A stretch of 34,972 nt of DNA from an uncultured Pelagibacteraceae bacterium (GTDB lineage: Bacteria > Pseudomonadota > Alphaproteobacteria > Pelagibacterales > Pelagibacteraceae): contig CABZHM010000014.1 in the NCBI GenBank assembly GCA_902525625.1, positions 1-34,972 of the forward strand, in the 5' to 3' direction. The notes under the pieces are model-generated. The model saw only the letters and a program-made list of their open reading frames with translations, was not told the origin of the DNA and ran no database searches. Positions 1 to 9,044 of the stretch are shown here, piece after piece. How positions within the stretch are numbered: position 1 is the first letter of the stretch; every line of letters starts with the position of its first letter. Both the position numbers and the translations under genes were made by a program.

Positions 1-875
1 GAGAATTGGTTGAGTTGTTCATTCGTTTTAATCTTTATAACCCTACTCAATTCTTCCTCAAACTCAATTTTTCTCTTTGTTATTCGTTTTTCATTCAATT
101 TGAGAATTAAAAAACCACCTGGTATTGTAATAGGGTTTGTATGCTCATTAATCCTGATTTTAGAAATTTTTTTTAAAATTTCTGGACTCATTGAAGTTTC
201 ACTTATCCAGCCAATTTTACCACCAGAAGTAGAAGTTTCTGAGATACTATATATTAAAGCTGAATTTTCAAAACCTTTCTCTTTAATTCCTTTTTTTATG
301 ATATCAAATTTTTCATTTAAAGTTTGATTATTTTGTAAATCAAAAAAAATTTCAGAAAGTAAATATTCTGTTTGATTTTCATCTTTTAAAATATCTTTTT
401 TTAATTTTTCGGTATCAATTTTGATATTATTTGAGTATTTATCGTAGATAAACTGATTCCATATAGCATTGATGGTCATTTTTTTTCTCAGCATTTCCTT
501 GTTAATATTAAATTTGCTAAGATGTTCATATATTTTCTCTACCTCAGTATATCCAGCCTTTGAGTAGTTTGAGATTAGTATTCTTTTGAAGTCTTTATCA
601 TTAATTTCAATTTTATCGACAATTTGACCAATAGCGATTTCTTTAATCTTATCTTTTATTAAAGAATTTCTAGCAATTTCGAATATTTTGTTATTTTCTA
701 ATTTGTCTATATTTTGGTTTACTGATTTTAAGTAATTTATTTCATCTAAAATGTCAATTGATGTAATTAATTTATTATTAACTTTTAAAAGTATTTTATT
801 TTCAACAGCTAAAACTGAATATGCATTTGAGATTAAAAAAAAAATTATAGTAACTATTCTTAAGAATTTAATCAT
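1..875 (-). CDS. surA: SurA-like periplasmic chaperone / peptidyl-prolyl isomerase (3' end beyond window)
   Basis: Reading leftwards from ATG at 875 the frame stays open to the window edge, giving 291 residues of an incomplete protein. It starts with a hydrophobic signal peptide (MIKFLRIVTIIFFLISNAYS), followed by an N-terminal chaperone-like helical region. Near residue 220 comes a parvulin-type segment with the motif GGKIGWISETSMSPEI and then PGGFLILKL, typical of PpiC/rotamase domains. SurA escorts unfolded outer-membrane proteins across the periplasm, and LptD is a known client in E. coli. The start overlaps the lptD stop as ATGA (872-875), so the two are probably translationally coupled. 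The lptF-lptG-lptD-surA order is conserved in alphaproteobacteria. The family is clear; the name SurA rather than a generic PpiC protein rests mainly on this context. Confidence 0.85.
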   Translation of the reverse strand, partial: MIKFLRIVTIIFFLISNAYSVLAVENKILLKVNNKLITSIDILDEINYLKSVNQNIDKLENNKIFEIARNSLIKDKIKEIAIGQIVDKIEINDKDFKRILISNYSKAGYTEVEKIYEHLSKFNINKEMLRKKMTINAIWNQFIYDKYSNNIKIDTEKLKKDILKDENQTEYLLSEIFFDLQNNQTLNEKFDIIKKGIKEKGFENSALIYSISETSTSGGKIGWISETSMSPEILKKISKIRINEHTNPITIPGGFLILKLNEKRITKRKIEFEEELSRVIKIKTNEQLNQF

Positions 876-3307
876 TGATCAACTTTTTGCTCAAAGCTTG
901 TCAATGGACTTAAGGTAATACTAAATAACAAATTTTCTGATGGTTTGAGATCTCTGTCCTCATAATATGATTTTTTGTATTTTATTCCTGCAATTAAACA
1001 ATCATTTTTGTATTCATAAATTAAATTGTAATATTCTGTGAGATCTATCTTTTTGTTTCTTCTAGTATTAAAAGTAAAAAAATTTGCATCATCAAATTTA
1101 AGTGTCGTATTATTTTCTAATGTATTTGTATCACCAATGACTCCATTTTCTTCTATGAAATTAAAAGTAGTGTTAAAATTTTTAAAAGCTATTGATGTTT
1201 TTAGAGAATTATATTTCAGAGAATTTAAATCATCGTCCATAATAAAGTCATAAGATACAGTTAGAAAATCCGAAAGATTGTTTGAAATTGATCCAAAAAT
1301 ATTTAAATCTTTATCACTTATACCGCTGGTTATTGGAATAAATTCCTCTTTTTTATCCCTATAAACAGTTGCAATTTTTGCTTTAAAAAATTTATTTATA
1401 TCATTTAATGTTGTTTTCTTATAATCAAATCCAAATGTTAATGATTTTCCTTCCTCAAAAGAATCATCAATAGCAAGTCTGTTTATATCAAATATACTTC
1501 TTACATTTACGGATCTATCGCTAGATGAATAATCTTTCATATCCCCAGGATTTAACCTTAAAGACGCCATAGGAGTAAAGTAATTAGTGCTATTTTTAGT
1601 TTGGTTTATGAGAGGTAAGCTAGTATTAAACTCAAATATACTCATTAATTCCATTTGAGGGTTTGTTTTGTAAATACTATCATTTTTAGCAATAGTGTTT
1701 AGATTTTTAAAATAAAGATTATATGCACTTTTAAATCCGTTTTTTGAAATAAAATTTGAACTTTGGAAACTTAAGTCATTAACAACTTTTGTTCTTAAGT
1801 TATTTGTATTATTCAAGTCATTACTTCCACTCGAACTAAAATTTATAATACCTGTAAAATCATTTTCAAATATCTGCCTATTAAAATCATAATAAGGTAA
1901 TATAAATTGATACCTATCTGTATTTGAAAGGTTCAAATCTTCATAGGATTGAAATCCAGTTGTGAAATCATAATTTTCATTGTTTAATATAAACTTAGCC
2001 TCAGATTTTAGAACATCATAGTTTGTAGGTGAAACTTCATTTTTGTAAATGTTACTATCAAAAATTTTTAAATAGGTATCATTTGAAACTTTTTTTACAG
2101 AAACTAATAAATCGCTTTGAGTAAAATTTTTCCAAGCCAAATCAGCATCAAAATTAGCGAATATATGACTTATGCTATTTTTTTTATTAGTCAGTGCAGA
2201 TTTAAAATTATCAATATAGGAAAAATCTAAAAATAATGATGAGTTTTTATTTTTTATCCTATATTCATTTTGGAACATCTTTATATCATCGTCAAATATT
2301 GTTGGTCTAAACGTAAAATCTTGGTTTTGAGAAATTACGTGGTAATAAGGTATATTTATTGATGAGCCTAAAACATTTGAGTTATTAAAGCTTGGTTTTA
2401 AAAAACCAGATTGTCTTTTTACAGTTGGATCAGGGTGAAAAAATTTAGGAAAATATAATACTGGGACATTGTAAATTTTAAGAACAGCGTTTTTGTAAAT
2501 TAGTTGTTTTTTATTTTTATCATGTTTAATTTCTTTTGATGTTATTACCCAGGGTGGACAATCACTATCATCATTACAACTAGTAAATATTCCTTCTTCG
2601 ACTGTAGTTATATTGTTCTTACTTTCAGCTGAAACACCGTTTAGGCGAGGATCGTTTTCTAGGTTATTAAATATGTCTTTTGCAAGATTAATTTGAATAT
2701 CTTTGGCGACAAAACTTTTCTTATTAAAATCAAATATTCCGCTTTTAAAATATAATTTATCGTTTTGAGGCAAATTGTAATTTAAAGTGACTAAAATATT
2801 TTCGCCTTTCAATATTTCATTTTTAACAGAAAAATTTAATTTTTTTAGTTCTACGTAGGTCTGTTCATCATTATCAATGATAGTAGTTTTTTTATTTGAT
2901 TCTATTATTTTTTTGTCTCTGAAAAATGTGACATCACTTGAGTTCAAAATGTATCTTGAAAAGATTTCACTCTTCGTTTTTCCCTTTGTAAAAATTTTTT
3001 CGTTATTTTTCTCATAAGTAATATTGTTTGAATAAATTTTATAATCATTAATAGTATCTTCTATTAAAACTTTTCCGTAAGCATTTAACGTATTCTCATT
3101 TTTTTTATATGTAAAATTATCCGCTTTTATTGTAATTCCATCATTAGTCAAAATTTCTCCTCTTTTTGAGCCCACAATTTTATTTCCATTCTCTAAAATC
3201 TCAATTTCTGTGACGTCAAAACTGAACTGGTCTTGAGAATTTGCATATGATAAGAAAAAATAATTTATAAAAAAAAACATGAATATTGATAAAAATTTAT
3301 TTTTCAT
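872..3307 (-). CDS. lptD: LPS-assembly protein LptD (outer-membrane beta-barrel)
   Basis: This 811-residue protein begins with a signal peptide ending near YANSQ. An OstA/LptA-like beta-jellyroll follows at about residues 28-230, then a long beta-barrel rich in aromatic and polar alternation. The diagnostic segment has C244 and C250 (TSCNDDSDCPPW), then YFPKFFHPDP and RQSGFLKP. A third cysteine, C770, lies near the C-terminus, so disulfide pairing between the N-terminal domain and the barrel is possible as in other LptD proteins. LptD with the lipoprotein LptE inserts LPS into the outer leaflet of the outer membrane. The gene overlaps lptG by 11 nt upstream and surA by 4 nt downstream, placing it in one operon with its inner-membrane partners and its chaperone. 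Confidence 0.93.
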   Translation of the reverse strand: MKNKFLSIFMFFFINYFFLSYANSQDQFSFDVTEIEILENGNKIVGSKRGEILTNDGITIKADNFTYKKNENTLNAYGKVLIEDTINDYKIYSNNITYEKNNEKIFTKGKTKSEIFSRYILNSSDVTFFRDKKIIESNKKTTIIDNDEQTYVELKKLNFSVKNEILKGENILVTLNYNLPQNDKLYFKSGIFDFNKKSFVAKDIQINLAKDIFNNLENDPRLNGVSAESKNNITTVEEGIFTSCNDDSDCPPWVITSKEIKHDKNKKQLIYKNAVLKIYNVPVLYFPKFFHPDPTVKRQSGFLKPSFNNSNVLGSSINIPYYHVISQNQDFTFRPTIFDDDIKMFQNEYRIKNKNSSLFLDFSYIDNFKSALTNKKNSISHIFANFDADLAWKNFTQSDLLVSVKKVSNDTYLKIFDSNIYKNEVSPTNYDVLKSEAKFILNNENYDFTTGFQSYEDLNLSNTDRYQFILPYYDFNRQIFENDFTGIINFSSSGSNDLNNTNNLRTKVVNDLSFQSSNFISKNGFKSAYNLYFKNLNTIAKNDSIYKTNPQMELMSIFEFNTSLPLINQTKNSTNYFTPMASLRLNPGDMKDYSSSDRSVNVRSIFDINRLAIDDSFEEGKSLTFGFDYKKTTLNDINKFFKAKIATVYRDKKEEFIPITSGISDKDLNIFGSISNNLSDFLTVSYDFIMDDDLNSLKYNSLKTSIAFKNFNTTFNFIEENGVIGDTNTLENNTTLKFDDANFFTFNTRRNKKIDLTEYYNLIYEYKNDCLIAGIKYKKSYYEDRDLKPSENLLFSITLSPLTSFEQKVDQ

Positions 3308-4370
3308 TAAATCTTCTTATCATTATTGAGTTAATAAAGGTTAACAAAATTAAAGGTACTAAAATAGAGTTAAATAAATTGATCTTCTCAGTTTTTCCTA
3401 AAACATTAAAAAAATTGAAAATGTAATATATTATTACCGAAAGGAATAGCCCAATCGAAATCTTTAAAATTGAGCTTTTTAATTCTTTGGTACTTAACAT
3501 TATTATACTTGATAAAATGGTCATTAAAACAAGGTAAATTGGGAACGAAATTAACTTCAGAAGCTGTATATCAATATCTATTATGGAGTAATTTAATGAT
3601 TTATAATTCTCTCTTAGTTCGAGAAGCTCTAAAATTGAAAGAGATGACAAATTTGAAAATAAGTTTTGTATTAAAAAATAATCAAAATTTGTCTCTAATT
3701 TAAGGGACTTGATTTTTTCTCTTTTGTTTTTATCAAAAATTTCTGCATCATATATTATCCATTCTTTGTTAGAAATATCTATTTTTGGACTAACAATGTT
3801 TCTTTTAATTTTAAAGTTCTCATTAAATTCTGAAATATATGCATTAACTAAAAAATTTTGATTAACCTTTACGGCGTTAATGATAAGAGTTTTCTTATTA
3901 ACTACGTCTTTTATCCAAAGTCCATTTTTGGTAATTACAGCTAAATACTTTCCATCTTTAGTATAACTTGTCTTAAGGTCTAAATAAAAATTTTTCAGAC
4001 TAGAGGAGAAACTATAAAAAATTGTTATTATTAATAGACCTAAAAAAAAACTTATTAAACTTATGATCCATAAAATTTTTGAATTCTTTAAACCTGAGTA
4101 TTTAAAAATATTTAACTGATTATCATTAAATAACGTTATGAAAAAAAGTTGGGTAGAGATTAAAAAAATAAAAGGAAACATTTCAAAGATAAAAGTTGGA
4201 GAATTCAAAAGCGATAAATATATTGGTAGTGAGTTTTCAACATTCATGTTTTTAAAAAAATCCAATTCACTTAACAAATTTAATAAAAATATCAGACTAA
4301 ACATTATCAGTGAAACATAAAAAAAAGAATTGATGAAAATTTTACTTAAAAATCTAATATAAGTTTTCAT
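3297..4370 (-). CDS. lptG: LPS export ABC transporter permease LptG
   Basis: A 357-residue YjgP/YjgQ-family permease. Hydrophobic segments near residues 12-32 and 55-120 and a C-terminal block (about 270-350) flank a periplasmic beta-jellyroll domain (about 130-250), the usual LptF/LptG layout and length. Together with LptF and the ATPase LptB (not in this window) it extracts LPS from the inner membrane and feeds it to LptC-LptA-LptD. The start overlaps the lptF stop by 4 nt (ATGA) and the end overlaps lptD by 11 nt. LptG was assigned because it is the second permease gene in the operon; sequence alone separates LptF from LptG poorly, so the two names could be swapped. Confidence 0.88.
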   Translation of the reverse strand: MKTYIRFLSKIFINSFFYVSLIMFSLIFLLNLLSELDFFKNMNVENSLPIYLSLLNSPTFIFEMFPFIFLISTQLFFITLFNDNQLNIFKYSGLKNSKILWIISLISFFLGLLIITIFYSFSSSLKNFYLDLKTSYTKDGKYLAVITKNGLWIKDVVNKKTLIINAVKVNQNFLVNAYISEFNENFKIKRNIVSPKIDISNKEWIIYDAEIFDKNKREKIKSLKLETNFDYFLIQNLFSNLSSLSILELLELRENYKSLNYSIIDIDIQLLKLISFPIYLVLMTILSSIIMLSTKELKSSILKISIGLFLSVIIYYIFNFFNVLGKTEKINLFNSILVPLILLTFINSIMIRRFNEK

Positions 4371-5509
4371 CTTTTTCTACCTATGGGATTCAAATTAAAA
4401 AAAATTATTGAATAAATAGTAATCATAACAATTAATGGAATAAGAAAGATCTTAATATTTTCTAAAATATTATTTTCAATAAATCTTAAACTCATTTCGG
4501 ATGAAATAATTGTTGATAAACCTAATATAAAAATAATAATTCTATAATTGAAATAATTTATGTTCTCTTTCGACTTTAGAATTAAAAATAAAATAATCAA
4601 CATTAGAGTTGGTAAATAAAAAGGAATAATAAATCTTTTGTATAATTCTTTAATTATATTATCTATATTTTGTATTTTACAATTTTCTATTATGGTATTA
4701 TTTGAAGTAGCATTTAAAAAATTTGACTTATTAAGTCTAAGATAACAAATGATTAATTTTATTGAGGAAAGTTCTTGTGTTTTTATATAAGTAGTCGTAT
4801 TTGTATCAAAATCTTGTAAATTGAAATCAGATTTTGAAAACCTGAAGTTTGTTATTTTATCATTTATAACATTAATTGTTTCTCCTTCGTACAAGACAAG
4901 AATTTGGTTGTCCTTTTTTGTGATGAAATTTCCTTTTTTTGCATATGTAATTTGAAAATTATTTAGATTTTCCTCTTTTTTCAAATATATATTAAACAAA
5001 TTTCCATTTTTATCTTTTGCTCCAGTGTAGATAGTTACCCCTTTAATAGTATCATTAAATTTTTTTTGTTTTATGAAACTTTCTAAAAAATTTACAGATG
5101 ATGATTTTAAAAATAATCTTGCTAATTCTTGAGTTGTAGGCACAATAAATGCAGATAGTGTAATTTGTATTAGTGTTAAAAATAGTGAAAATATAAATAA
5201 AAAATTAATAAGCTGTAACTTATTAACACCGAAATTCCAAAATATGATTAATTCATTGTTAATTTCATATCTTGTTATCACATAAAAAAAACTGAAAAAA
5301 AATATAAAAGGAAGTACTTTGCTTACTATTTTAGGAAAATTAAGTAATGAATAACTTATATAGACTTTATAACTACGGCCATCCTCAATCATTATGTCCA
5401 AAAAATTTACTGCTTGAAATACCCAGATAATTACACTTGCACTCAAAAGAGTGATTAAAAAAAAGGTTAAACAGTCAATTAATAATTTTCTAAATAATAA
5501 TTTTTTCAT
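4367..5509 (-). CDS. lptF: LPS export ABC transporter permease LptF
   Basis: A 380-residue membrane protein of the YjgP/YjgQ family and the first gene of the lptF-lptG-lptD-surA operon. It has an N-terminal membrane helix (LIDCLTFFLITLLSASVIIW), further helices to about residue 130, a soluble jellyroll region containing KGVTIYTGAKDKNGNLFNIY, and three C-terminal helices. It is expected to pair with LptG and LptB as the inner-membrane LPS extractor. It is divergent from pepA, with 83 nt between the starts that must hold both promoters; no convincing -35/-10 pair is visible there. lptF/lptG beside pepA is a widespread proteobacterial arrangement and supports the assignment. Confidence 0.88.
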   Translation of the reverse strand: MKKLLFRKLLIDCLTFFLITLLSASVIIWVFQAVNFLDIMIEDGRSYKVYISYSLLNFPKIVSKVLPFIFFFSFFYVITRYEINNELIIFWNFGVNKLQLINFLFIFSLFLTLIQITLSAFIVPTTQELARLFLKSSSVNFLESFIKQKKFNDTIKGVTIYTGAKDKNGNLFNIYLKKEENLNNFQITYAKKGNFITKKDNQILVLYEGETINVINDKITNFRFSKSDFNLQDFDTNTTTYIKTQELSSIKLIICYLRLNKSNFLNATSNNTIIENCKIQNIDNIIKELYKRFIIPFYLPTLMLIILFLILKSKENINYFNYRIIIFILGLSTIISSEMSLRFIENNILENIKIFLIPLIVMITIYSIIFFNLNPIGRKR

Positions 5510-5592
5510 TGAAATATTACAAAATAGTACCTATATATTTTCAACTATTAGTTTACAATTATTATACAACTTAAAGTACACATATACTAGGA

Positions 5593-7050
5593 ATGTCAAT
5601 AAAAATAAGCTTTAAAAAAAGCAAATTAGAAAAAACTTCTGCAAATTTAGTCTTATTTGTAGAGGAAAAGTTTAATATAAGGTCGATCAAAAAATATATT
5701 TCTAGCCCAGATTATTCCTTTATATCAGACTTGTTAAAAACAAGTGATCTAAAAAAAAGACTTTTAATTTTTAATCTTACTTCGAAAAAAAAAATAATTT
5801 TAGTATCAATAAAAAAAAATATCAAAAATTCAGAAATAGAAAATTTAGGAGCAGAACTTTTTGGACTTATAAATCTTGAAAAAAATTCTGAATATTTCAT
5901 TAACACAGAAAATATTATTGACAACAACCAAAATTTTATTGGTTATTTTCTTCATGGATTGAAGTTAAAATCTTATGAATTTAAAAAATATAAATCAAAA
6001 AAAGAAACGAGATTAATTACTCTTAACGTCCTGGGTAGAAGAAATAACCTTTCTAATTTGGATCAAATAAAGTTCAAAGCCTTAGAGCAAGGAACTTTTT
6101 ATGCAAGAGATTTAGTTTCTGAGCCAGGAAATGTTTTACATCCAGATGAATATGCAAAAAGAATAAAATCGCTTAAAAAGTACGGTTTAAAAATTAATAT
6201 ATATGATCAAAAAAAATTAAAAAAATTGGGTATGAATGCCTTGCTTGGAGTAGGTCAGGGAAGTATCAGAGGATCATATCTTGTAACTATGGAATGGATG
6301 GGAGCGAGAAATAGCTCAAGACCATTGGCTTTTATTGGTAAAGGGGTTTGTTTTGATACAGGTGGTTATTCTCTAAAACCTGCGAAGTTCATGGAGGATA
6401 TGACTTATGATATGGCTGGCTCAGCAGCTGTTGTTGGGTTGATGAAAAATCTAGCATTAAGAAAAGCAAAAATAAATGTTGTAGGTGTTGTAGGACTTGT
6501 TGAAAATATGGTAAGCGGGAATGCTCAGAGGCCAGGAGATATTGTAAAGTCGTATAGTGGAAAAACAATCGAAATTTTAAATACAGATGCAGAGGGAAGA
6601 TTAGTTCTTGCTGATGCAATTACATTTACAGAAAAAAAATTTAAACCTAAATTTATGATTGATTTAGCCACTTTGACAGGAGCAATAATTGTTTCGTTAG
6701 GTTCTGAGTACGCTGGTCTTTTTTCGAATGACGATAAGCTATCAAATGAACTAATTAAAGCAGGTGAAAAAGTTGAGGAAAAATTATGGAGGATGCCTTT
6801 ACATAAAAATTTTGACAAATTAATAAATTCTAAAAATGCTGATATGCAAAATATAAATTATGTTGGAGGCGCAGGCTCAACTACAGCAGCACAATTTTTA
6901 CAAAGATTCATTTTAAATAAAACGCCTTGGGCACATTTAGATATTGCTGGGATGGCGTTTTCAAAATATGGAGGAGCTTTAAATTCAGGTGGTGCTACTG
7001 GCTATGGAGTGAGATTATTAAATCAATTAATCGTGGATTATTATGAGTAA
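5593..7050 (+). CDS. pepA: Leucyl aminopeptidase, M17 family
   Basis: A 485-residue cytosolic metallo-aminopeptidase that removes N-terminal residues from peptides. The C-terminal catalytic domain is well conserved: GKGVCFDTGGYSLKP supplies metal ligands K250 and D255, and NTDAEGRL supplies D332, E334 and R336, each shifted by 20 from the E. coli numbering. The N-terminal macro-like domain (about 1-150) is diverged, as is usual. No strong ribosome binding site precedes the ATG; the AGGA at 5590-5593 touches the start codon. The 3' end overlaps ndk by 8 nt, so the two are probably co-transcribed. In some bacteria PepA also binds DNA (Xer recombination, carAB control); nothing here shows that role. 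Confidence 0.95.
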   Translation: MSIKISFKKSKLEKTSANLVLFVEEKFNIRSIKKYISSPDYSFISDLLKTSDLKKRLLIFNLTSKKKIILVSIKKNIKNSEIENLGAELFGLINLEKNSEYFINTENIIDNNQNFIGYFLHGLKLKSYEFKKYKSKKETRLITLNVLGRRNNLSNLDQIKFKALEQGTFYARDLVSEPGNVLHPDEYAKRIKSLKKYGLKINIYDQKKLKKLGMNALLGVGQGSIRGSYLVTMEWMGARNSSRPLAFIGKGVCFDTGGYSLKPAKFMEDMTYDMAGSAAVVGLMKNLALRKAKINVVGVVGLVENMVSGNAQRPGDIVKSYSGKTIEILNTDAEGRLVLADAITFTEKKFKPKFMIDLATLTGAIIVSLGSEYAGLFSNDDKLSNELIKAGEKVEEKLWRMPLHKNFDKLINSKNADMQNINYVGGAGSTTAAQFLQRFILNKTPWAHLDIAGMAFSKYGGALNSGGATGYGVRLLNQLIVDYYE

Positions 7051-7453
7051 TATTGAGCAAACATTATCAATTATCAAACCCGATGCAGTAGAAAGAAACT
7101 TAGATGGCCAAATTAAAGATATCTTCATTAGAAATGGTTTTAGAATTATTGAAGAAAAAAAAATTCAGATAAATAAATCAGAGGCAGAAAAATTTTATAA
7201 GGTGCACGAAACAAAGCCATTTTATAACGAATTATGCAATTATTTATCATCTGGGCCAATGGTTGTTATGAAACTTGAAAAAGAAAATGCTATTTTTGAA
7301 AATAGAGAGTTAATGGGATCAACAAATCCAAAAGACGCTAAGGAAGGTACTATAAGAAAAAAATTTGGTTTATCTATAGATAAAAATTCTGTTCATGGTT
7401 CAGATAGTATAGAAAATGCAAATATTGAACTGGATTTTTTTTTTAAATCTTAG
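7043..7453 (+). CDS. ndk: Nucleoside diphosphate kinase
   Basis: This 136-residue enzyme transfers the gamma phosphate from ATP to other (d)NDPs through a phospho-histidine. The family start TLSIIKPDAVERN is present and the active-site histidine is H118 in NSVHGSDS; GSTNPKDAKEGTIRKKFG is the conserved nucleotide-binding stretch. The length is close to the usual 140-145 residues. The gene starts inside the end of pepA (8-nt overlap) and ends 11 nt inside the end of the oppositely oriented purN, so neither junction has spacer DNA. The 10-nt T run at its 3' end is coding (FFF) and is not preceded by a stem. Confidence 0.97.
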   Translation: MSNIEQTLSIIKPDAVERNLDGQIKDIFIRNGFRIIEEKKIQINKSEAEKFYKVHETKPFYNELCNYLSSGPMVVMKLEKENAIFENRELMGSTNPKDAKEGTIRKKFGLSIDKNSVHGSDSIENANIELDFFFKS

Positions 7454-8027
7454 ACAACATTTTTCTTAAAGCCTTTGGATATAATAAGTGTTCCTGTTTT
7501 AAAATTTTTTTTGATAGTGTTTCTGAATTATCTTTTTTACTTATTTTAACTTTTTTCTGTAAGATTATTTTTCCAGAATCAAGTCTTTCATTAACAATAT
7601 GCACAGTACAACCTGAAAATTTTTCATTATTTAGTATTACTCTCTCATGAGTATTCAATCCTTTATATTTCGGTAATAAAGAGGGATGTATATTTAGTAT
7701 TTTTCCATTAAATTTTTTGATAAAATTTTTTGAAAGTATTTTCATAAATCCTGCAAGACAAATTAAGTGGATTTTCCTTTCTTCTAAAATATCTAAAATT
7801 TTTTTTTCATCATTATTTCTTTGTTTAAAATTAAAAATTTTGAAATTAATTTTGGTTTTTTTTAAGTGTATAATGCCATTAGCTTTTTTGTTATTTGACA
7901 AAACAAAGTCAACAACTATCGGAGAATTTTTTGTTTTAGAAAATCTAATTAGATTTTTCATGTTACTCCCATTACCAGAAATAAAAATTGCTGTTTTTAG
8001 CTTTCTAATTCCAATTGATTTTACCAT
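7443..8027 (-). CDS. purN: Phosphoribosylglycinamide formyltransferase (GAR transformylase, folate-dependent)
   Basis: A 194-residue PurN that formylates glycinamide ribonucleotide with 10-formyl-THF, the third step of purine synthesis. ISGNGSNM binds the substrate phosphate. The catalytic residues are N112 and H114 (LNIHPSLLPKYKG) and D150 (ERLDSGKI), matching N106/H108/D144 of E. coli PurN with a constant offset. The ATG lies 23 nt inside the end of purM, the usual purM-purN operon order with an unusually long overlap. No later start would keep the full first beta strand. The 3' end overlaps ndk convergently by 11 nt. Confidence 0.95.
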   Translation of the reverse strand: MVKSIGIRKLKTAIFISGNGSNMKNLIRFSKTKNSPIVVDFVLSNNKKANGIIHLKKTKINFKIFNFKQRNNDEKKILDILEERKIHLICLAGFMKILSKNFIKKFNGKILNIHPSLLPKYKGLNTHERVILNNEKFSGCTVHIVNERLDSGKIILQKKVKISKKDNSETLSKKILKQEHLLYPKALRKMLSKI

Positions 8028-9033
8028 TTAATTTAACTTGTTTTTTTCCATTACATATTTTTCCAATTATATAAGGTCTGTACCTACTAGGAAAATATTT
8101 AATTACTTTTTTTAAATTTTTTGGACTTACAACTAAACAAAAACCCACACCGCAATTAAATGTTTTTAACATTTCTTTATCACTTATATTATAACTTTTT
8201 AACCAACAAAATATTTTAAGAGGATTTATATTTAGCAGATCTATTTCAGCATTTAGATTGCTTGGTAATATTCTATTTAAGTTATCTACTATACCTCCAC
8301 CAGTTATATTTGCACATCCGTTAAGTAGATTGTTGTCTATTAAGTTCAAAATTTCTTTTACATAAATTTTTGTAGGCTTAATCAATTCTTTTTTCAGGAA
8401 TTTATTTTTCTTTATATTTATCTTTTTAATATTAATAAGGTTTCTAACTAACGAATATCCATTTGAATGTAATCCACTTGATGGAATCGCTAGAATTAAA
8501 TCATTTTTTTTTATTTTTTTCCCATTAAGTATTTTTTTTTCTTCAACAATCCCTACAGCAAAACCTGCGATATCAAATTTATTTTTAGAGTATGTACCAG
8601 GCATTTCAGCTGTTTCACCTCCCACAAGGCTACATTCTGAAATTTTACATCCCTTTAAAATTCCATTAATAATAGACTTCAATTTGGATAAATTAATTTT
8701 GTTTATTGAAATATAATCTAAAAAAAATAATGGTTTTGCTCCTTGAACTATCAAATCATTGACACTCATAGCGACGAGATCAATGCCAATTGTATCAAAT
8801 TTATTAAGCATGTTAGCAATTTCAATTTTTGTTCCAACACCATCTGTACAAGCAACAATTTTAGGATTTTTAAGATTTTTCGGAATATTTGAAATTGATC
8901 CAAAACCACCGATATTATTCAACTTTTTTTTGCCTTTTTTTCTTGTAGAAATATTAGATATGAATTTAACGAATTTATCAGCAGCATTAATATCAACACC
9001 ACTTTTTTTATATGTTAATATATTTTTACTCAT
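8005..9033 (-). CDS. purM: Phosphoribosylformylglycinamidine cyclo-ligase (AIR synthetase)
   Basis: PurM closes the imidazole ring to make AIR, the fifth purine step. The protein begins LTYKKSGVDINAADKFV, the conserved substrate-binding start, and carries TDGVGTK, GIDLVAMSVNDL and GGETAEMPG, all hallmark PurM/SelD-superfamily motifs. The usual length of about 345 residues is met. A GTG at 9036 sits directly before an ATG at 9033; I take the ATG, giving 342 residues. No Shine-Dalgarno-like sequence precedes either. It is divergent from the DUF2066-type gene with only about 11 nt between starts, so its promoter must reach into that gene's 5' end. It overlaps purN downstream by 23 nt. Confidence 0.95.
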   Translation of the reverse strand: MSKNILTYKKSGVDINAADKFVKFISNISTRKKGKKKLNNIGGFGSISNIPKNLKNPKIVACTDGVGTKIEIANMLNKFDTIGIDLVAMSVNDLIVQGAKPLFFLDYISINKINLSKLKSIINGILKGCKISECSLVGGETAEMPGTYSKNKFDIAGFAVGIVEEKKILNGKKIKKNDLILAIPSSGLHSNGYSLVRNLINIKKINIKKNKFLKKELIKPTKIYVKEILNLIDNNLLNGCANITGGGIVDNLNRILPSNLNAEIDLLNINPLKIFCWLKSYNISDKEMLKTFNCGVGFCLVVSPKNLKKVIKYFPSRYRPYIIGKICNGKKQVKLNGKINWN

Positions 9034-9044
9034 CACTACACATT

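Noticed and set aside
7434..7450. T run at the ndk/purN junction as an intrinsic terminator
   Set aside because: The run is coding in ndk and no GC-containing stem precedes it on either strand.
9012..9044. ATG 9012 as start of the DUF2066-type gene
   Set aside because: It lies inside purM and would put 11 residues before a normal-looking signal peptide that begins at ATG 9045.
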